In this document: positions 36,240 through 44,657 of the stretch, one piece after another | Numbering within the stretch: position 1 is the first letter of the stretch | Layout of the letters: every line of letters starts with the position of its first letter | DNA from: Segatella copri | GTDB taxonomy: Bacteria; Bacteroidota; Bacteroidia; Bacteroidales; Bacteroidaceae | Direction of reading: 5' to 3' | Assembly: GCF_026015295.1 (NCBI RefSeq) | Contig: NZ_JAPDUW010000001.1 | Location: 2,868,501-2,932,500, forward strand | Length of the DNA stretch: 64,000 nt | Position numbers and translations under genes: made by a program | The notes under the pieces: generated by a model | Told to the model about the DNA's origin: nothing | Databases searched by the model: none | Seen by the model: only the letters and a program-made list of their open reading frames with translations

Positions 36240-37009
36240 AAACCTAACTTTTTGTGTTTAAAATAATGCAAGATACCTTTGCGATGTGCCCATCGCCAAT
36301 CGTGTATCTTCTTTGCTCCTATTATTTTTTGTAATATTTTCTCATCCATTCCCCGCAGTTTCACATACTCTCGTGCCACACACTCGAAGACATCCATTCT
36401 TCCGGTAAACCTCGTCAGGTTTTCCACACATTCCTTCATCGGCGGATAGCCTGAGTAAAACCTCATACGATTGATATCGATAAGCGAGAACGTATAATGA
36501 CCATCAGCCTGAAGCTGATACAGCACATTGCCGGCATTCAAGTCAATATCGATGATGCCTTTCTGGTGCAATCGATTCACAAAGTGCGCATAATCTGCCG
36601 CCATCACCCTGTTGAATTCCTCTGGGGAGTTCAACTGATCGTTGATAGGCATACTGTTATCAATATCAGAGATAAAGTAGCAATAGTCAATAAGTCCCTT
36701 TACCCTCGTTTCAATATATCCAAAGCCTTCGGGAGTGGCAAAGCCATCTGCCATCAGCCTAAGGGCATTCTCATAGGCACGGAAAGCCTTGGTAGAGCGG
36801 AAGAAGCTATATCCTATCTTCTGAATGAAATTAGGCTGCTTGTATCTCTTCACCACAACTTCTTTCTCTTTTCCATCAAACTTTACATGAAAAGCCTTGA
36901 TAACATTTCGTCCTTCAAAGATACAACGTCCCTCCTGCTCGAACACATCCGGGATGCGTTCGATGAAACTTCTCATCTCTTCGTATTTTGGGTTTATCTT
37001 TATCTTCAT
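36236..37009 (-). CDS. Kdo-kinase/WaaP-like lipopolysaccharide kinase
   Basis: Predicted cytoplasmic small-molecule kinase of 257 residues with a minimal protein-kinase fold. VVVKRYKQPNF gives the ATP-binding Lys, and HQKGIIDIDLNAGNVL with FSLIDINRMRF supplies the catalytic loop and metal-binding Asp. In related enzymes such as KdkA or WaaP the target is a Kdo or heptose of the inner core. The catalytic loop reads DIDLN where HGDLN is common, but the key Asp and Asn are kept. ATGA overlaps couple it to both neighbours. Confidence 0.85.
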   Translation of the reverse strand: MKIKINPKYEEMRSFIERIPDVFEQEGRCIFEGRNVIKAFHVKFDGKEKEVVVKRYKQPNFIQKIGYSFFRSTKAFRAYENALRLMADGFATPEGFGYIETRVKGLIDYCYFISDIDNSMPINDQLNSPEEFNRVMAADYAHFVNRLHQKGIIDIDLNAGNVLYQLQADGHYTFSLIDINRMRFYSGYPPMKECVENLTRFTGRMDVFECVAREYVKLRGMDEKILQKIIGAKKIHDWRWAHRKGILHYFKHKKLGL

Positions 37010-38910
37010 TTGTTTACAGTACTTTTATATTTTTGCCTAGGATGGTTAGGAACGCCAGGGAATAGCATTTCCAGACTATTATCTTCTAACATCTTAGGAA
37101 TTATAAAATTTCTCAAATAAATTTTGTCTCGCCTTACAATTGCCGATAATTCATCTAAAGATAGCCACTCAGAACAAACAGAACAAATCAAAGTCTTTAA
37201 ATTTTGATAAGACATTCTTTGTTTTATACGAGCACTTGCAATATTAGCCCCAGAGCTTGCAATATTAGCCCCAGAGCTTGCAATATTAGCCCCAGAACTT
37301 GCAATATTAGACTCGGAACTTGCAATATTAGCCCCAGAACTTGCAATATTAGACTCGGAACTTGCAACCTTAGAGCCGGAACTTGCCACCTTAGCATTCA
37401 TAGGCAACCGATACTTGGTTCCTCTACCATATCCCTCTTGAACCAGCAATTTATGCGTACACATATCTTTCAACAAATCGGCGACTTCTGCTTTATGCTG
37501 GTTAAGAACAACCCTTAGGCTCTCATTTGTAATATATCCATCTGTACAAGCTGCATTAAGAGTCAATAGGCGTTCATGTCCCAAAGAAAACACTTCTGTT
37601 CCAAATATCCGAACCAATCTTTCCTTTGTTCCTTCATCCATCATCGACTCCATCATCATTGTGAGTTCCACTAAGTCGGGCTGACTTAATGTTCTCAACA
37701 TAGGTGCTCTCCAATTTGCAAATTGCCAACCAGCCAATATCTTATCGACTCCACTTCCTGCTTTTTCAGCAGAGCCAATCAGCATAAACATCTTTTGAAG
37801 AGTCTTGTTACGACATACGCTAGCACTTTCTCCATAATATTGCATTTTAGAAACCAACAGTGTTCCTGGGTTAGTAAAAACAATTTTATTGCTATACAAT
37901 CGCACTACCATTGTTGCATTTTCCGAATAATCGGTATGAATACAAAAATTCACCAGAGCTTCGCGAACAGCCACATGCGCAGGAGTTTCATCACGACGAA
38001 TATTGCCCTCCAAGATGAAAGGTTTTGGCAAGACCGCTGATAATCTTGGAAGAACACGAAGATAGAATTGGAATAAATTTGCCTCCCAAGTTCCATCAGG
38101 ACAAATACGATTGGTCCATCGTATCTCAGGATTATCTGATAGTTTTTCTTGGTAATCAGGAAAGAAGTCGGGACAACATTCGTTATCAGTAATGGCATCT
38201 TCTTTACCAAACATCAGCACACCTGCAAGCGTAAAGCCCTCTTCCTTCGTACTACGTTCTATACGATAAGCTCCTATCTTTTTAAGAAATTCAAAATCAG
38301 ACAAAACAGACCAAGGATGGTCTGGCTTTGCCAACTTAAATAATTGTCGATATTGAGCAACAGACTCCATATCTAAATCATTTAATGAATAATTTCTCAA
38401 AATGCGGCTATCAGCGGGATTAGAAACATTCGCATCTGAAAACATACGCTGCACTTCTCGCTCCGTACATTTATAATCACCTTCATGATTGCGCTTAAAA
38501 GTACCATTATAGGGTTGAGACGTTCTATAAACAGGACGCTGTTCTCTAGATGCACGAGGAATAAAGAATAACATAAGTTTGTGACCATTGTAATCTTCTA
38601 CCACGACATCTTCTGTTTTTAACAAATTGCAACTAACCGTAGCTCGATTATTCACATTATTCCAAAAGTCCTTGGTATATTTCTCTATCTGTTCATCAGA
38701 TAGATTATCTATATAGAACTTACCTTTTTTTTCTATTACTCCAAGCACGATAACTCCTCCTTCGCTATTGGCGAAGGCTGAATAGGTATCCCAAAAGCTG
38801 CCAGGAAATCCACCGGCAGCACTTTTAAACTCCAAGTCATCACTCTCTATACTATTCAAGAGTGAATCCAGATAATCCTCGAAGTTTAATCTATCACGTA
38901 CTTCTAACAT
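37006..38910 (-). CDS. Schlafen/AlbA_2-domain ATP-binding protein with in-frame repeat
   Basis: Cytoplasmic protein of 634 residues. The N-terminal AlbA_2 domain (about 15-155) has DDLEFKSAAGGFP and SAFANSEGGVIVLGV. A GHKL-like HATPase_c_4 domain (about 285-400) has VAVREALVNFCIHTDYSENA and the TNPGTLLVS strand. Winged-helix segments follow, then a Ser/Ala/Asn-rich linker of 7-residue repeats (about 500-557) and a C-terminal helical domain. Related proteins are putative transcriptional regulators or RecG-like factors. It heads an operon of LPS genes and overlaps the kinase gene by ATGA, so a regulatory role there is plausible. Confidence 0.85.
   Translation of the reverse strand: MLEVRDRLNFEDYLDSLLNSIESDDLEFKSAAGGFPGSFWDTYSAFANSEGGVIVLGVIEKKGKFYIDNLSDEQIEKYTKDFWNNVNNRATVSCNLLKTEDVVVEDYNGHKLMLFFIPRASREQRPVYRTSQPYNGTFKRNHEGDYKCTEREVQRMFSDANVSNPADSRILRNYSLNDLDMESVAQYRQLFKLAKPDHPWSVLSDFEFLKKIGAYRIERSTKEEGFTLAGVLMFGKEDAITDNECCPDFFPDYQEKLSDNPEIRWTNRICPDGTWEANLFQFYLRVLPRLSAVLPKPFILEGNIRRDETPAHVAVREALVNFCIHTDYSENATMVVRLYSNKIVFTNPGTLLVSKMQYYGESASVCRNKTLQKMFMLIGSAEKAGSGVDKILAGWQFANWRAPMLRTLSQPDLVELTMMMESMMDEGTKERLVRIFGTEVFSLGHERLLTLNAACTDGYITNESLRVVLNQHKAEVADLLKDMCTHKLLVQEGYGRGTKYRLPMNAKVASSGSKVASSESNIASSGANIASSESNIASSGANIASSGANIASSGANIASARIKQRMSYQNLKTLICSVCSEWLSLDELSAIVRRDKIYLRNFIIPKMLEDNSLEMLFPGVPNHPRQKYKSTVNK
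37235..37402. repeat. 21-bp tandem repeat (about eight units) inside the Schlafen-like gene
   Basis: Seven full units beginning CTTGCAATATTAG plus one degenerate unit run head to tail without spacers. They encode 7-residue units such as NIASSGA and NIASSES. The unit length is a multiple of three, so copy-number change alters linker length but not frame. Units alternate between two sequence types in the middle, which suggests recent slippage. Confidence 0.95.
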
Positions 38911-38962
38911 ACTATTCTTTTATATTCTTAAACTAGATACCATCCAGATATCTCATAGGTTG

Positions 38963-38993
38963 CAAAGATACGAAAAACTATCAGAAAAGCAAA
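38963..38993 (-). promoter_or_regulatory. Bacteroidota promoter of the Schlafen-headed LPS operon
   Basis: TTTG at 38993-38990, 19 bases, TATCTTTG at 38970-38963: an exact consensus pair 52 bases before the ATG. It appears to be the only promoter for four overlapping genes. Confidence 0.85.
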
Positions 38994-39051
38994 ATTTTAG
39001 GGAAATTATCTTTCTTCCTTTATTGATACTTGCTTTTTTTTATCTATTTTC

Positions 39052-39082
39052 TTGCAAGTTTAAAGTATATTTCATAATTTTG
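39052..39082 (+). promoter_or_regulatory. Bacteroidota promoter of the GT90 gene
   Basis: TTG at 39052-39054, 20 bases, TAATTTTG at 39075-39082, 45 bases before the ATG. Confidence 0.7.
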
Positions 39083-39127
39083 TAGCCAAAAACATCATTA
39101 TAGTTTTCATAAAAAATAAGAAATCCA

Positions 39128-40114
39128 ATGAATATTCAAAAACTGAAATATAAATTCCATAGCGGAAAAAACAGCAAACCCTGGTATTACATCAAGGAAT
39201 ACGCCCGTCTTTATACTCCTGCCTGCATCCTAATATGGAGGGGACAGCGTTTACTAGCCAAAGCCAAGAAACGCAAAGATTATGACTATATTCTAAGCCG
39301 AGTAAACTACTACAACAAGCTTACAGAAAACTATCTTCATCTCAACAAAGATTTGTGGGAAAAGAAAGCTGTAAAAGTTGCAGAACAGCCGATGACCCGC
39401 CAGAAGGTATATTATCTGGATACCTTGGAGTATGCCCGCTGTTTTAACGGCAACAACAAATGGAATCTCCTGCCTGGTGACATCACGTATGTGGAAGATA
39501 TTCCTACCATTGTAAAAAGCCGCCCAATTCATGGAGAAAACCAGAACTCCGTATTGCTCAAGATGGACAAGGTACGCCATTTTATCTTCGTGAAGGATAA
39601 GCTTTCGTTTGCAGAAAAAAAAGACCAGGCTATCTTCAGAGGGAAAATAGCCTGCAAGGACATCCGTGTGCAATTTGTAGAGAAGTTTTTCGGAAATCCT
39701 CGCTTCGATATCGGAACCATAGATCTGATTAAGCCAGAATGGAAGAGCGACAAGATTTCCATCTACGACCATCTGAAATACAAATACGTGATAGCACTGG
39801 AGGGAAATGACGTGGCAAGCAATCTGAAATGGATTATGTCTTCCAATTCCATCGCCGTGATGCCTAAGCCATATTATGAAACTTGGTTTATGGAAGGAAC
39901 TCTGAAGCCAGACTATCATTATATAGAAGTAAAGCCTGATTTCTCTGATCTTGAGGAAAAGATGGACTATTATACTGCTCATCCAGATGAAGCGCAAGCT
40001 ATCATCAACCACGCTCACGAATATGTAGAGCAATTCAAGGATAAGCAGCGTGAGGATATCATCTCGCTGATGGTTCTGGATAAGTATTTTTCTCTGTTAA
40101 AATCTAAGGATTAA
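39128..40114 (+). CDS. GT90 (CAP10/LpsA-like) glycosyltransferase
   Basis: Predicted LPS-modifying glycosyltransferase of 328 residues. The CAP10-type core is seen in KDQAIFRGKIACKDIRVQFV, ISIYDHLKYKYVIALEGNDVASNLKWIMSS (given here in parts: YKYVIALEGNDVASNLKW is the diagnostic block) and NSIAVMPKPYYETWF. No signal peptide or membrane helix is evident. Sugar donor unknown; bacterial members often add glucose, galactose or xylose to LOS. A small conserved-looking gene follows after 52 bases. Confidence 0.85.
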   Translation: MNIQKLKYKFHSGKNSKPWYYIKEYARLYTPACILIWRGQRLLAKAKKRKDYDYILSRVNYYNKLTENYLHLNKDLWEKKAVKVAEQPMTRQKVYYLDTLEYARCFNGNNKWNLLPGDITYVEDIPTIVKSRPIHGENQNSVLLKMDKVRHFIFVKDKLSFAEKKDQAIFRGKIACKDIRVQFVEKFFGNPRFDIGTIDLIKPEWKSDKISIYDHLKYKYVIALEGNDVASNLKWIMSSNSIAVMPKPYYETWFMEGTLKPDYHYIEVKPDFSDLEEKMDYYTAHPDEAQAIINHAHEYVEQFKDKQREDIISLMVLDKYFSLLKSKD

Positions 40115-40166
40115 TGTCTAGAAAGGATTCTTTCAATTATGAAAGAACAATCCTACCGATTATTCG

Positions 40167-40385
40167 ATGGGCAGAATGATGACAGATAAGACGCCTAGAC
40201 TGTGGCATGTAGTAGGCAGCAATCTGAACTATGCCTTCATCATCAACAACGACACCATTCTGGAGAAGACTGCCGATGGTGCCCTGGATGTTTATGATGC
40301 CCACATGAATCCTGTAAAGAACTACCGTCTGCCAGCTAAGCAGTTTGACAAAGCCATCAAACAGCTTAACAGGTTCTTTAAATAA
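40167..40385 (+). CDS. small hypothetical protein
   Basis: Open frame of 72 codons, RLWHVVGSNLNYAFIINNDT then VKNYRLPAKQFDKAIKQLNRFF, with a predicted strand-strand-helix layout. I do not recognise a family. Three start codons are close together (40167, 40176, 40179). A hairpin terminator begins 18 bases after the stop, which supports a real gene, probably cotranscribed with GT90. Confidence 0.6.
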   Translation: MGRMMTDKTPRLWHVVGSNLNYAFIINNDTILEKTADGALDVYDAHMNPVKNYRLPAKQFDKAIKQLNRFFK

Positions 40386-40402
40386 GAAAAGGTAAATCCC
40401 CG

Positions 40403-40460
40403 AAAAGCCCCTTCCGCATTCCAGTTTTTCATATACCCGGAATACAGAAGGGGCTTTATC
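40403..40460 (+). terminator. intrinsic terminator after small gene
   Basis: AAAAGCCCCTTC (40403-40414) pairs with GAAGGGGCTTT (40447-40457); an inner GGAAT/ATTCC pairing extends the stem. T-rich bases follow. Confidence 0.8.
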
Positions 40461-40463
40461 CTT

Positions 40464-40605
40464 TTATGCTTCCTTCCCCACTCTTATCTTGAGCCACAAT
40501 GCCAAAATGGGGTCACTCATTTCCAGATGCTTAAGAGCAGGAATCGTAATCAGGTCTTTCACCATCAAGGACTTCTTGAGGCGGGTTACATTGGCAGCAG
40601 ATACA
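40464..40605 (-). pseudogene. C-terminal remnant of an AAA-type ATPase (DUF4143/archaeal-type family)
   Basis: The minus-strand reading SVSAANVTRLKKSLMVKDLI followed by PALKHLEMSDPILALWLK matches the pattern of the winged-helix and closing segment of the Bacteroidota AAA ATPases (normally about 370-400 residues). Everything between the promoter at 40622-40615 and this tail is missing, as if one deletion joined the two ends. Confidence 0.6.
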
Positions 40606-40614
40606 GAACTTCTG

Positions 40615-40622
40615 CAAAGATA
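40615..40622 (-). promoter_or_regulatory. -7 box of the lost AAA-ATPase gene (TATCTTTG)
   Basis: TATCTTTG fits the consensus. A TTG 18 bases upstream lies inside the first operator-like palindrome. Confidence 0.6.
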
Positions 40623-40637
40623 GCAAAAAAACAAATT

Positions 40638-40666
40638 AAACAAGGTTGTTTTAAACAAAGTTGTTT
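40638..40666. promoter_or_regulatory. tandem operator-like palindromes
   Basis: AAACAAGGTTGTTT (40638-40651) and AAACAAAGTTGTTT (40653-40666) are two 14-bp palindromes spaced 15 bp centre to centre, just upstream of and overlapping the -33 zone of the AAA-ATPase remnant's promoter. They look like a dimer-binding operator. Confidence 0.6.
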
Positions 40667-40750
40667 AAAACTAGCATTTTTATTACGAATTAACTAATAG
40701 TCAATGGATTACGGGTAAGACACCAAAGATTTTAACGGGAATATTTTTAA

Positions 40751-40867
40751 AACACGGACAAATTGAATTTGTCCGGATGGTTGTCCGGCAGGCTTATAAG
40801 TGCCAGAAAAACAACACGTTATGGCACTCCGGACAATTTGTCCGGACAAATTCAATTTGTCCGTGTT
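40751..40867. repeat. 117-bp hairpin element with perfect 27-bp arms
   Basis: 40751-40777 and 40841-40867 are exact complements over 27 bases. Inside are GTGCCA/TGGCAC (40800-40805, 40822-40827) and several TTGTCCGG/CCGGACAA units. It may be a MITE-like element or a protein-binding site. Confidence 0.85.
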
Positions 40868-41077
40868 ATTTTTTTATGAGAAAGGAAGAAGAAGAAAAAG
40901 GGGATTACGGATTGAGACGAGAACCTGTTATCCGAGAAGCTATAACCTGGCACCCGAGAAACTATGATTTAGCACATAAGAACCTATGTTTTCCGACCCA
41001 CAAAACTATGACTTAGATTTTTTAACACAATTTGCTCCAAATGGCTGCTGAATTTCGGGCCTTATCACACGCTCAAA

Positions 41078-41109
41078 TTTGGCGGTTACAGAAGATAGTC
41101 GTATTTTTG
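41078..41109 (+). promoter_or_regulatory. Bacteroidota promoter of the DUF3987 gene
   Basis: TTTG at 41078-41081, 20 bases, TATTTTTG at 41102-41109, 51 bases before the ATG. Confidence 0.7.
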
Positions 41110-41160
41110 CCGCCGTTTACCGGATATTCCGACAAACTAACTTTTAAACATTAAATAATT

Positions 41161-42459
41161 ATGGAGAATCAGAATTTAAGAAACATAGAGAACCTTTTAG
41201 CCGCTAAGGCAAGTACACAGCCACTTTACGAATTCCCAGTAGACCAGCTTCCACTCGGTCTTCGCGACTCGCTCTCTGGCGTAGCCGCAGAGGCACGCGT
41301 GCCTGCCCTCTTCTCTGCCCTCCCTATTGCAGCAACCTATGCTGACCGTCTGAAGGCGAAGTATTGCGACGGCAGCGATACTCCGATGGCACTCATGTCT
41401 ATCATCATCGGAGAGCAGGCATCAGGTAAGGGCGTATGCCGCCGCATTGAGAACATCTGGGCGAAGAAGATGGATAAGGACGATGAGAAACCTCGTGAGG
41501 ATGAAGCCTGGTACCAGCAGCACAAGGGCAAGAAGGGTGTAGTAGATCCGAAGCCTTGCATCCGTCACATTGGCGATACTATCTCGAAGTCGGCTCTGAT
41601 GCGTCGTCAGCTCTGTGCCGACGGTCACACCATGTATATGTTCAGCGAGGAGCTCGGTTCGATGAAGAGCATATGGAAGGTGTTCGGCGACTACTTCCGT
41701 AAGGCGTTCGACCAGAGCGAGGTGGGTCAGGACTACATCACAGCCACCAGCGGCGTAACCCACGCCCAGCTCAACTTCTCCGGCTGCTGCACCCAGAACA
41801 TCTTCCAGAAGTTCTTCACCGATGATAACATCGAGGACGGATCTTCTTCAAGAATGATGCTCGCCAAGATGCCCGATACCTCCTTCGCACCCCTCAGCCA
41901 GCACCACGGCTATACCGAGGAGGAGCAGGCAAACATCCTCAAGGCAGTAACTCTCCTTGAACGTAGTCACGGCGTAATGGAGCTGCCCCGTATGTGCGAG
42001 GAGTTCTGCCTGTGGCTCGAAGCGAAAAGACAGCTTGCCCTGGCGAATGCCGACCGTGTGATGGATGTATATCGTCGCCGTTCCGCCGTCATCGGCTTCC
42101 GTTGTGGCGTCATCTTCCACATCCTGGAACAGACCGGAGAGGAAACAGATGCCTGCATCCGTTTTGCCAAGGCTGTGGCCGACTACGTGCTCGCCATGCA
42201 GATGGAGATGTTTGGCTTGCGTCTCGACAAACAGCAGCAGGACAACGAGGCTATCCCAGTCTATAAATCTCGTAACACCCTGCTCTTCGCCCAGCTCCCT
42301 GAGCAGTTCACCCTCTTCGATGCCAGCCGTGAGCGTGGCGACGGAGCCAGTCGTGAAACTATCCGTAAGATGATAAGCCGTTGGACCAAGCGTGGTCTCT
42401 GCAAGAAGCTGAAAGGTGGCGACACCGAGATCTGGCAGAAGCTTACCCTCTCGGCATAA
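41161..42459 (+). CDS. DUF3987-family protein (primase/helicase-like ATPase)
   Basis: Soluble protein of 432 residues. A RecA-like P-loop variant, IIGEQASGKGVCRR (about 80-93), and MYMFSEELGSMKSIWKVFGDY fit DUF3987, a family often found fused to VirE or primase domains on mobile elements. Here it stands alone without primase or VirE partners. GC and codon use are as high as in core genes, unlike the AT-rich islets. Its function outside elements is not known. The hairpin element and ATPase remnant upstream suggest an old insertion site. Confidence 0.75.
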   Translation: MENQNLRNIENLLAAKASTQPLYEFPVDQLPLGLRDSLSGVAAEARVPALFSALPIAATYADRLKAKYCDGSDTPMALMSIIIGEQASGKGVCRRIENIWAKKMDKDDEKPREDEAWYQQHKGKKGVVDPKPCIRHIGDTISKSALMRRQLCADGHTMYMFSEELGSMKSIWKVFGDYFRKAFDQSEVGQDYITATSGVTHAQLNFSGCCTQNIFQKFFTDDNIEDGSSSRMMLAKMPDTSFAPLSQHHGYTEEEQANILKAVTLLERSHGVMELPRMCEEFCLWLEAKRQLALANADRVMDVYRRRSAVIGFRCGVIFHILEQTGEETDACIRFAKAVADYVLAMQMEMFGLRLDKQQQDNEAIPVYKSRNTLLFAQLPEQFTLFDASRERGDGASRETIRKMISRWTKRGLCKKLKGGDTEIWQKLTLSA

Positions 42460-42509
42460 AGCACATCTACAATCCAGGCATATAGCCTCTTGAATCTCCT
42501 GAAACAGTT

Positions 42510-42550
42510 AATCCCCCATCACGCAGCCATAGCGTGGTGGGGGATTTCTG
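42510..42550. terminator. bidirectional terminator
   Basis: AATCCCCCATCACGC (42510-42524) pairs with 42532-42546 with one G-T pair around a 7-base loop, between the convergent DUF3987 and LtaS-like genes. Confidence 0.85.
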
Positions 42551-42554
42551 TTGT

Positions 42555-44516
42555 TTATTGCTGATGTCGCTCGATATATTCAGCAGCCTGGATATTCGAG
42601 AACACATAGTTCTTCAAATCCTGGAACTTAGACTCCTGCTTGGTTTCCTTCAGATTGCCATTCGGCAACACATCATAGCAGAAACTGCGGTTCATCGACG
42701 GATTATAGACGAAGCAACGCTGATGATCTCTTGCCACAATCTGGTTATCTGCCGAATAGAATACCATCGGGCGCTGCTGCTTCAGCAGATCCACGCCGAA
42801 GCCCTCGTACTCATAATTCAGATTCATCAAGCCGAAAAGCGTAGGCATTACATCCACCTGCATGCCCAAGCCCGCATACTGCTGCTGCGGAACACCTGGA
42901 CCAAAGATGATGAGCGGAATGTGGTTGTAAGACTGAGGCAACTCGCCCTCGCTCTTACCCACCAGCTTGCCATGGTCTGCCTGAATCACGAATATCGTGT
43001 TCTTATACCAAGGCTCCCGGCTTGCCTTCTTCAGAAAGTCGCCTATCGCCCAGTCGGCATACTCCACAATCTGTGTTTCCTTCTCCTTGGTCTTCGGCTT
43101 GAAGAAATCAGGAATGATATATGGCGGATGATTGCTCACGGTGAGGATGGTAGCCATGAAAGGCTTGCCCGTCTTCGCCTTCTGGTTGATGGTGTTGAGG
43201 GCGTAGCCCATCTCGAAATGGTCGCTCACACCAAAACTGTTCACCACCTCGCTCTTAGGATAGTTCTCCTGAGAGAAGATGTCATCGTAGCCATTGGTCT
43301 GGAAGAAGGCCTTCATGTTGTCATACTGTGCCTCGTGGGTCATGAAAAACATGTTCTCGTAGCCATACTTCTTCAACACCGTGGCGATACCCTTGCGGCG
43401 TGGAGTTACCGTTCCCTTCATCAGGTTTCGGAACATGAGAGCAGGGAAGCTGTAGAGCGTAGCCGTCATGCCATGGTTGGTATGGATGCCGGCACTATAA
43501 AAGTGGGTGAACGCCAGGGAATGATGATAGAGCGAATCGAGCGTTGGGGTGAGCGGCTGCTGATTGCCGAATGTTCCCAACAGGTTTGCCGACATCGACT
43601 CCATCAGTATCACCACCACGTTAGGATGATTCTTCTTCGCAGGAGATTGACCCCTCTTCATCACCAGGGAATCGTTCACCACCTCACGTTTCAGAATATT
43701 CGTGCTATCCACCTTTCCCGTGATACCCAGCCACTGGCGGGTATTCGTGATAGCCTCAGCGTATGGCATGAGATGCAGCTCCTTATTCTCCTTGCGCATA
43801 TCGTCGAGCGCAGAAGTGAGGAGATTGAATGCCGGATTGATGCCGAGCTGGTTGAGGAAAGAATCCTCGCAATAGTAAGCCTGGCTCACCTTGATAGGGT
43901 TATAGCCCATTCTGCCACGGATGCCGAAAAGGCAGGCGCCTATCAGAGCCAAGGAAATGAGGAAACGTGCTCCCACCAGCACTAGGTGCATATTGTCCTT
44001 AGGCAGAAGGAAGAGCCCCTCAAAGTAGCGGCGCAGACGGACGAGCGCATAGATAAACGCCCCCGTAAACACGAAATAGAGGGCGATATAGAGCCAGTAG
44101 GAAGACTCCTGCAAGAGCATGCCCGATGTGGTGGCTACATAGCCGAACCACCCGAATATACTGGAATTGATGTTCTTGAAGAAATACTGGAAATAAGGAG
44201 TATTGGCTGCCGAAGGCATGAAGGCGATGGCAAACCATGCCGCATACCAGATGTTGATGCCACGCAGCAAACGGCGATGACACCACCCCAGGCTGGCTGC
44301 TATCAGGAGCACAGCCACAGGCAATACCGAAATATAACAAGCTATGACATTGTCAAACCATACACCCTTGACAAACGCCATTACCCTACTCGCCTCTACA
44401 TCTACAATCATGCCATGCAGGGCGATGAATTCTACCAATCTGAACAGAGTCATCACCAGCAATGCCAATACATGCACCGAAAGGAGATACCCAAAAGCCT
44501 TAAAATATCGTTTCAT
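42555..44516 (-). CDS. LtaS-like sulfatase-fold phosphotransferase
   Basis: Membrane protein of 653 residues: five N-terminal helices (to about 215) then a periplasmic alkaline-phosphatase/sulfatase-type domain. Metal and catalytic positions visible are Glu in VVILMESMS, the probable Thr nucleophile in IHTNHGMTA, Asp-His in IQADHGK and the later YNHIPLIIFGPG. Such enzymes (LtaS, OpgB, EptA relatives) move glycerol-phosphate or phosphoethanolamine from phospholipids to a polymer or to LPS. This fits the CDP-glycerol-like genes elsewhere in the window. Confidence 0.85.
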   Translation of the reverse strand: MKRYFKAFGYLLSVHVLALLVMTLFRLVEFIALHGMIVDVEASRVMAFVKGVWFDNVIACYISVLPVAVLLIAASLGWCHRRLLRGINIWYAAWFAIAFMPSAANTPYFQYFFKNINSSIFGWFGYVATTSGMLLQESSYWLYIALYFVFTGAFIYALVRLRRYFEGLFLLPKDNMHLVLVGARFLISLALIGACLFGIRGRMGYNPIKVSQAYYCEDSFLNQLGINPAFNLLTSALDDMRKENKELHLMPYAEAITNTRQWLGITGKVDSTNILKREVVNDSLVMKRGQSPAKKNHPNVVVILMESMSANLLGTFGNQQPLTPTLDSLYHHSLAFTHFYSAGIHTNHGMTATLYSFPALMFRNLMKGTVTPRRKGIATVLKKYGYENMFFMTHEAQYDNMKAFFQTNGYDDIFSQENYPKSEVVNSFGVSDHFEMGYALNTINQKAKTGKPFMATILTVSNHPPYIIPDFFKPKTKEKETQIVEYADWAIGDFLKKASREPWYKNTIFVIQADHGKLVGKSEGELPQSYNHIPLIIFGPGVPQQQYAGLGMQVDVMPTLFGLMNLNYEYEGFGVDLLKQQRPMVFYSADNQIVARDHQRCFVYNPSMNRSFCYDVLPNGNLKETKQESKFQDLKNYVFSNIQAAEYIERHQQ

Positions 44517-44542
44517 TTTTATTCTACTTTAGAAATCGGGTG

Positions 44543-44576
44543 CAAAGTTAATAATTATATCCCAATAAAAGCAAAA
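44543..44576 (-). promoter_or_regulatory. Bacteroidota promoter of the LtaS-like gene
   Basis: TTTG within 44572-44576, about 21 bases, TAACTTTG at 44550-44543, 26 bases before the ATG. Confidence 0.65.
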
Positions 44577-44615
44577 TTTCTAGCCTTATTCTGTCTATAA
44601 ACAAATAATTATATG

Positions 44616-44623
44616 TAACTTTG
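44616..44623 (+). promoter_or_regulatory. -7 box of ArnT-like gene (TAACTTTG)
   Basis: TAACTTTG lies 34 bases before the ATG. It is divergent from the LtaS-like promoter, with their -33 regions only about 40 bases apart. Confidence 0.6.
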
Positions 44624-44657
44624 CAGCCAAAAATACATAATAAGACTTCGATAAGAC

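Larger units (their letters stand above)
40606..41160. other. accessory intergenic region before DUF3987 gene
   Basis: Besides the remnant's promoter and operator-like palindromes, this stretch holds a 117-bp hairpin element (40751-40867), a 46-codon frame from 40876 (MRKEEEEKGDYGLRREPV) with no family features, and the DUF3987 promoter. Confidence 0.55.

Noticed and set aside
37235-37402. possible CRISPR array
   Set aside because: The 21-bp units abut without spacers, lie in frame inside a coding gene, and no cas gene is present.
42534-43985. 483-codon open frame on the plus strand
   Set aside because: It lies wholly antisense to the LtaS-like gene, has no family features and shows the His/Arg/Leu-rich composition typical of shadow frames.
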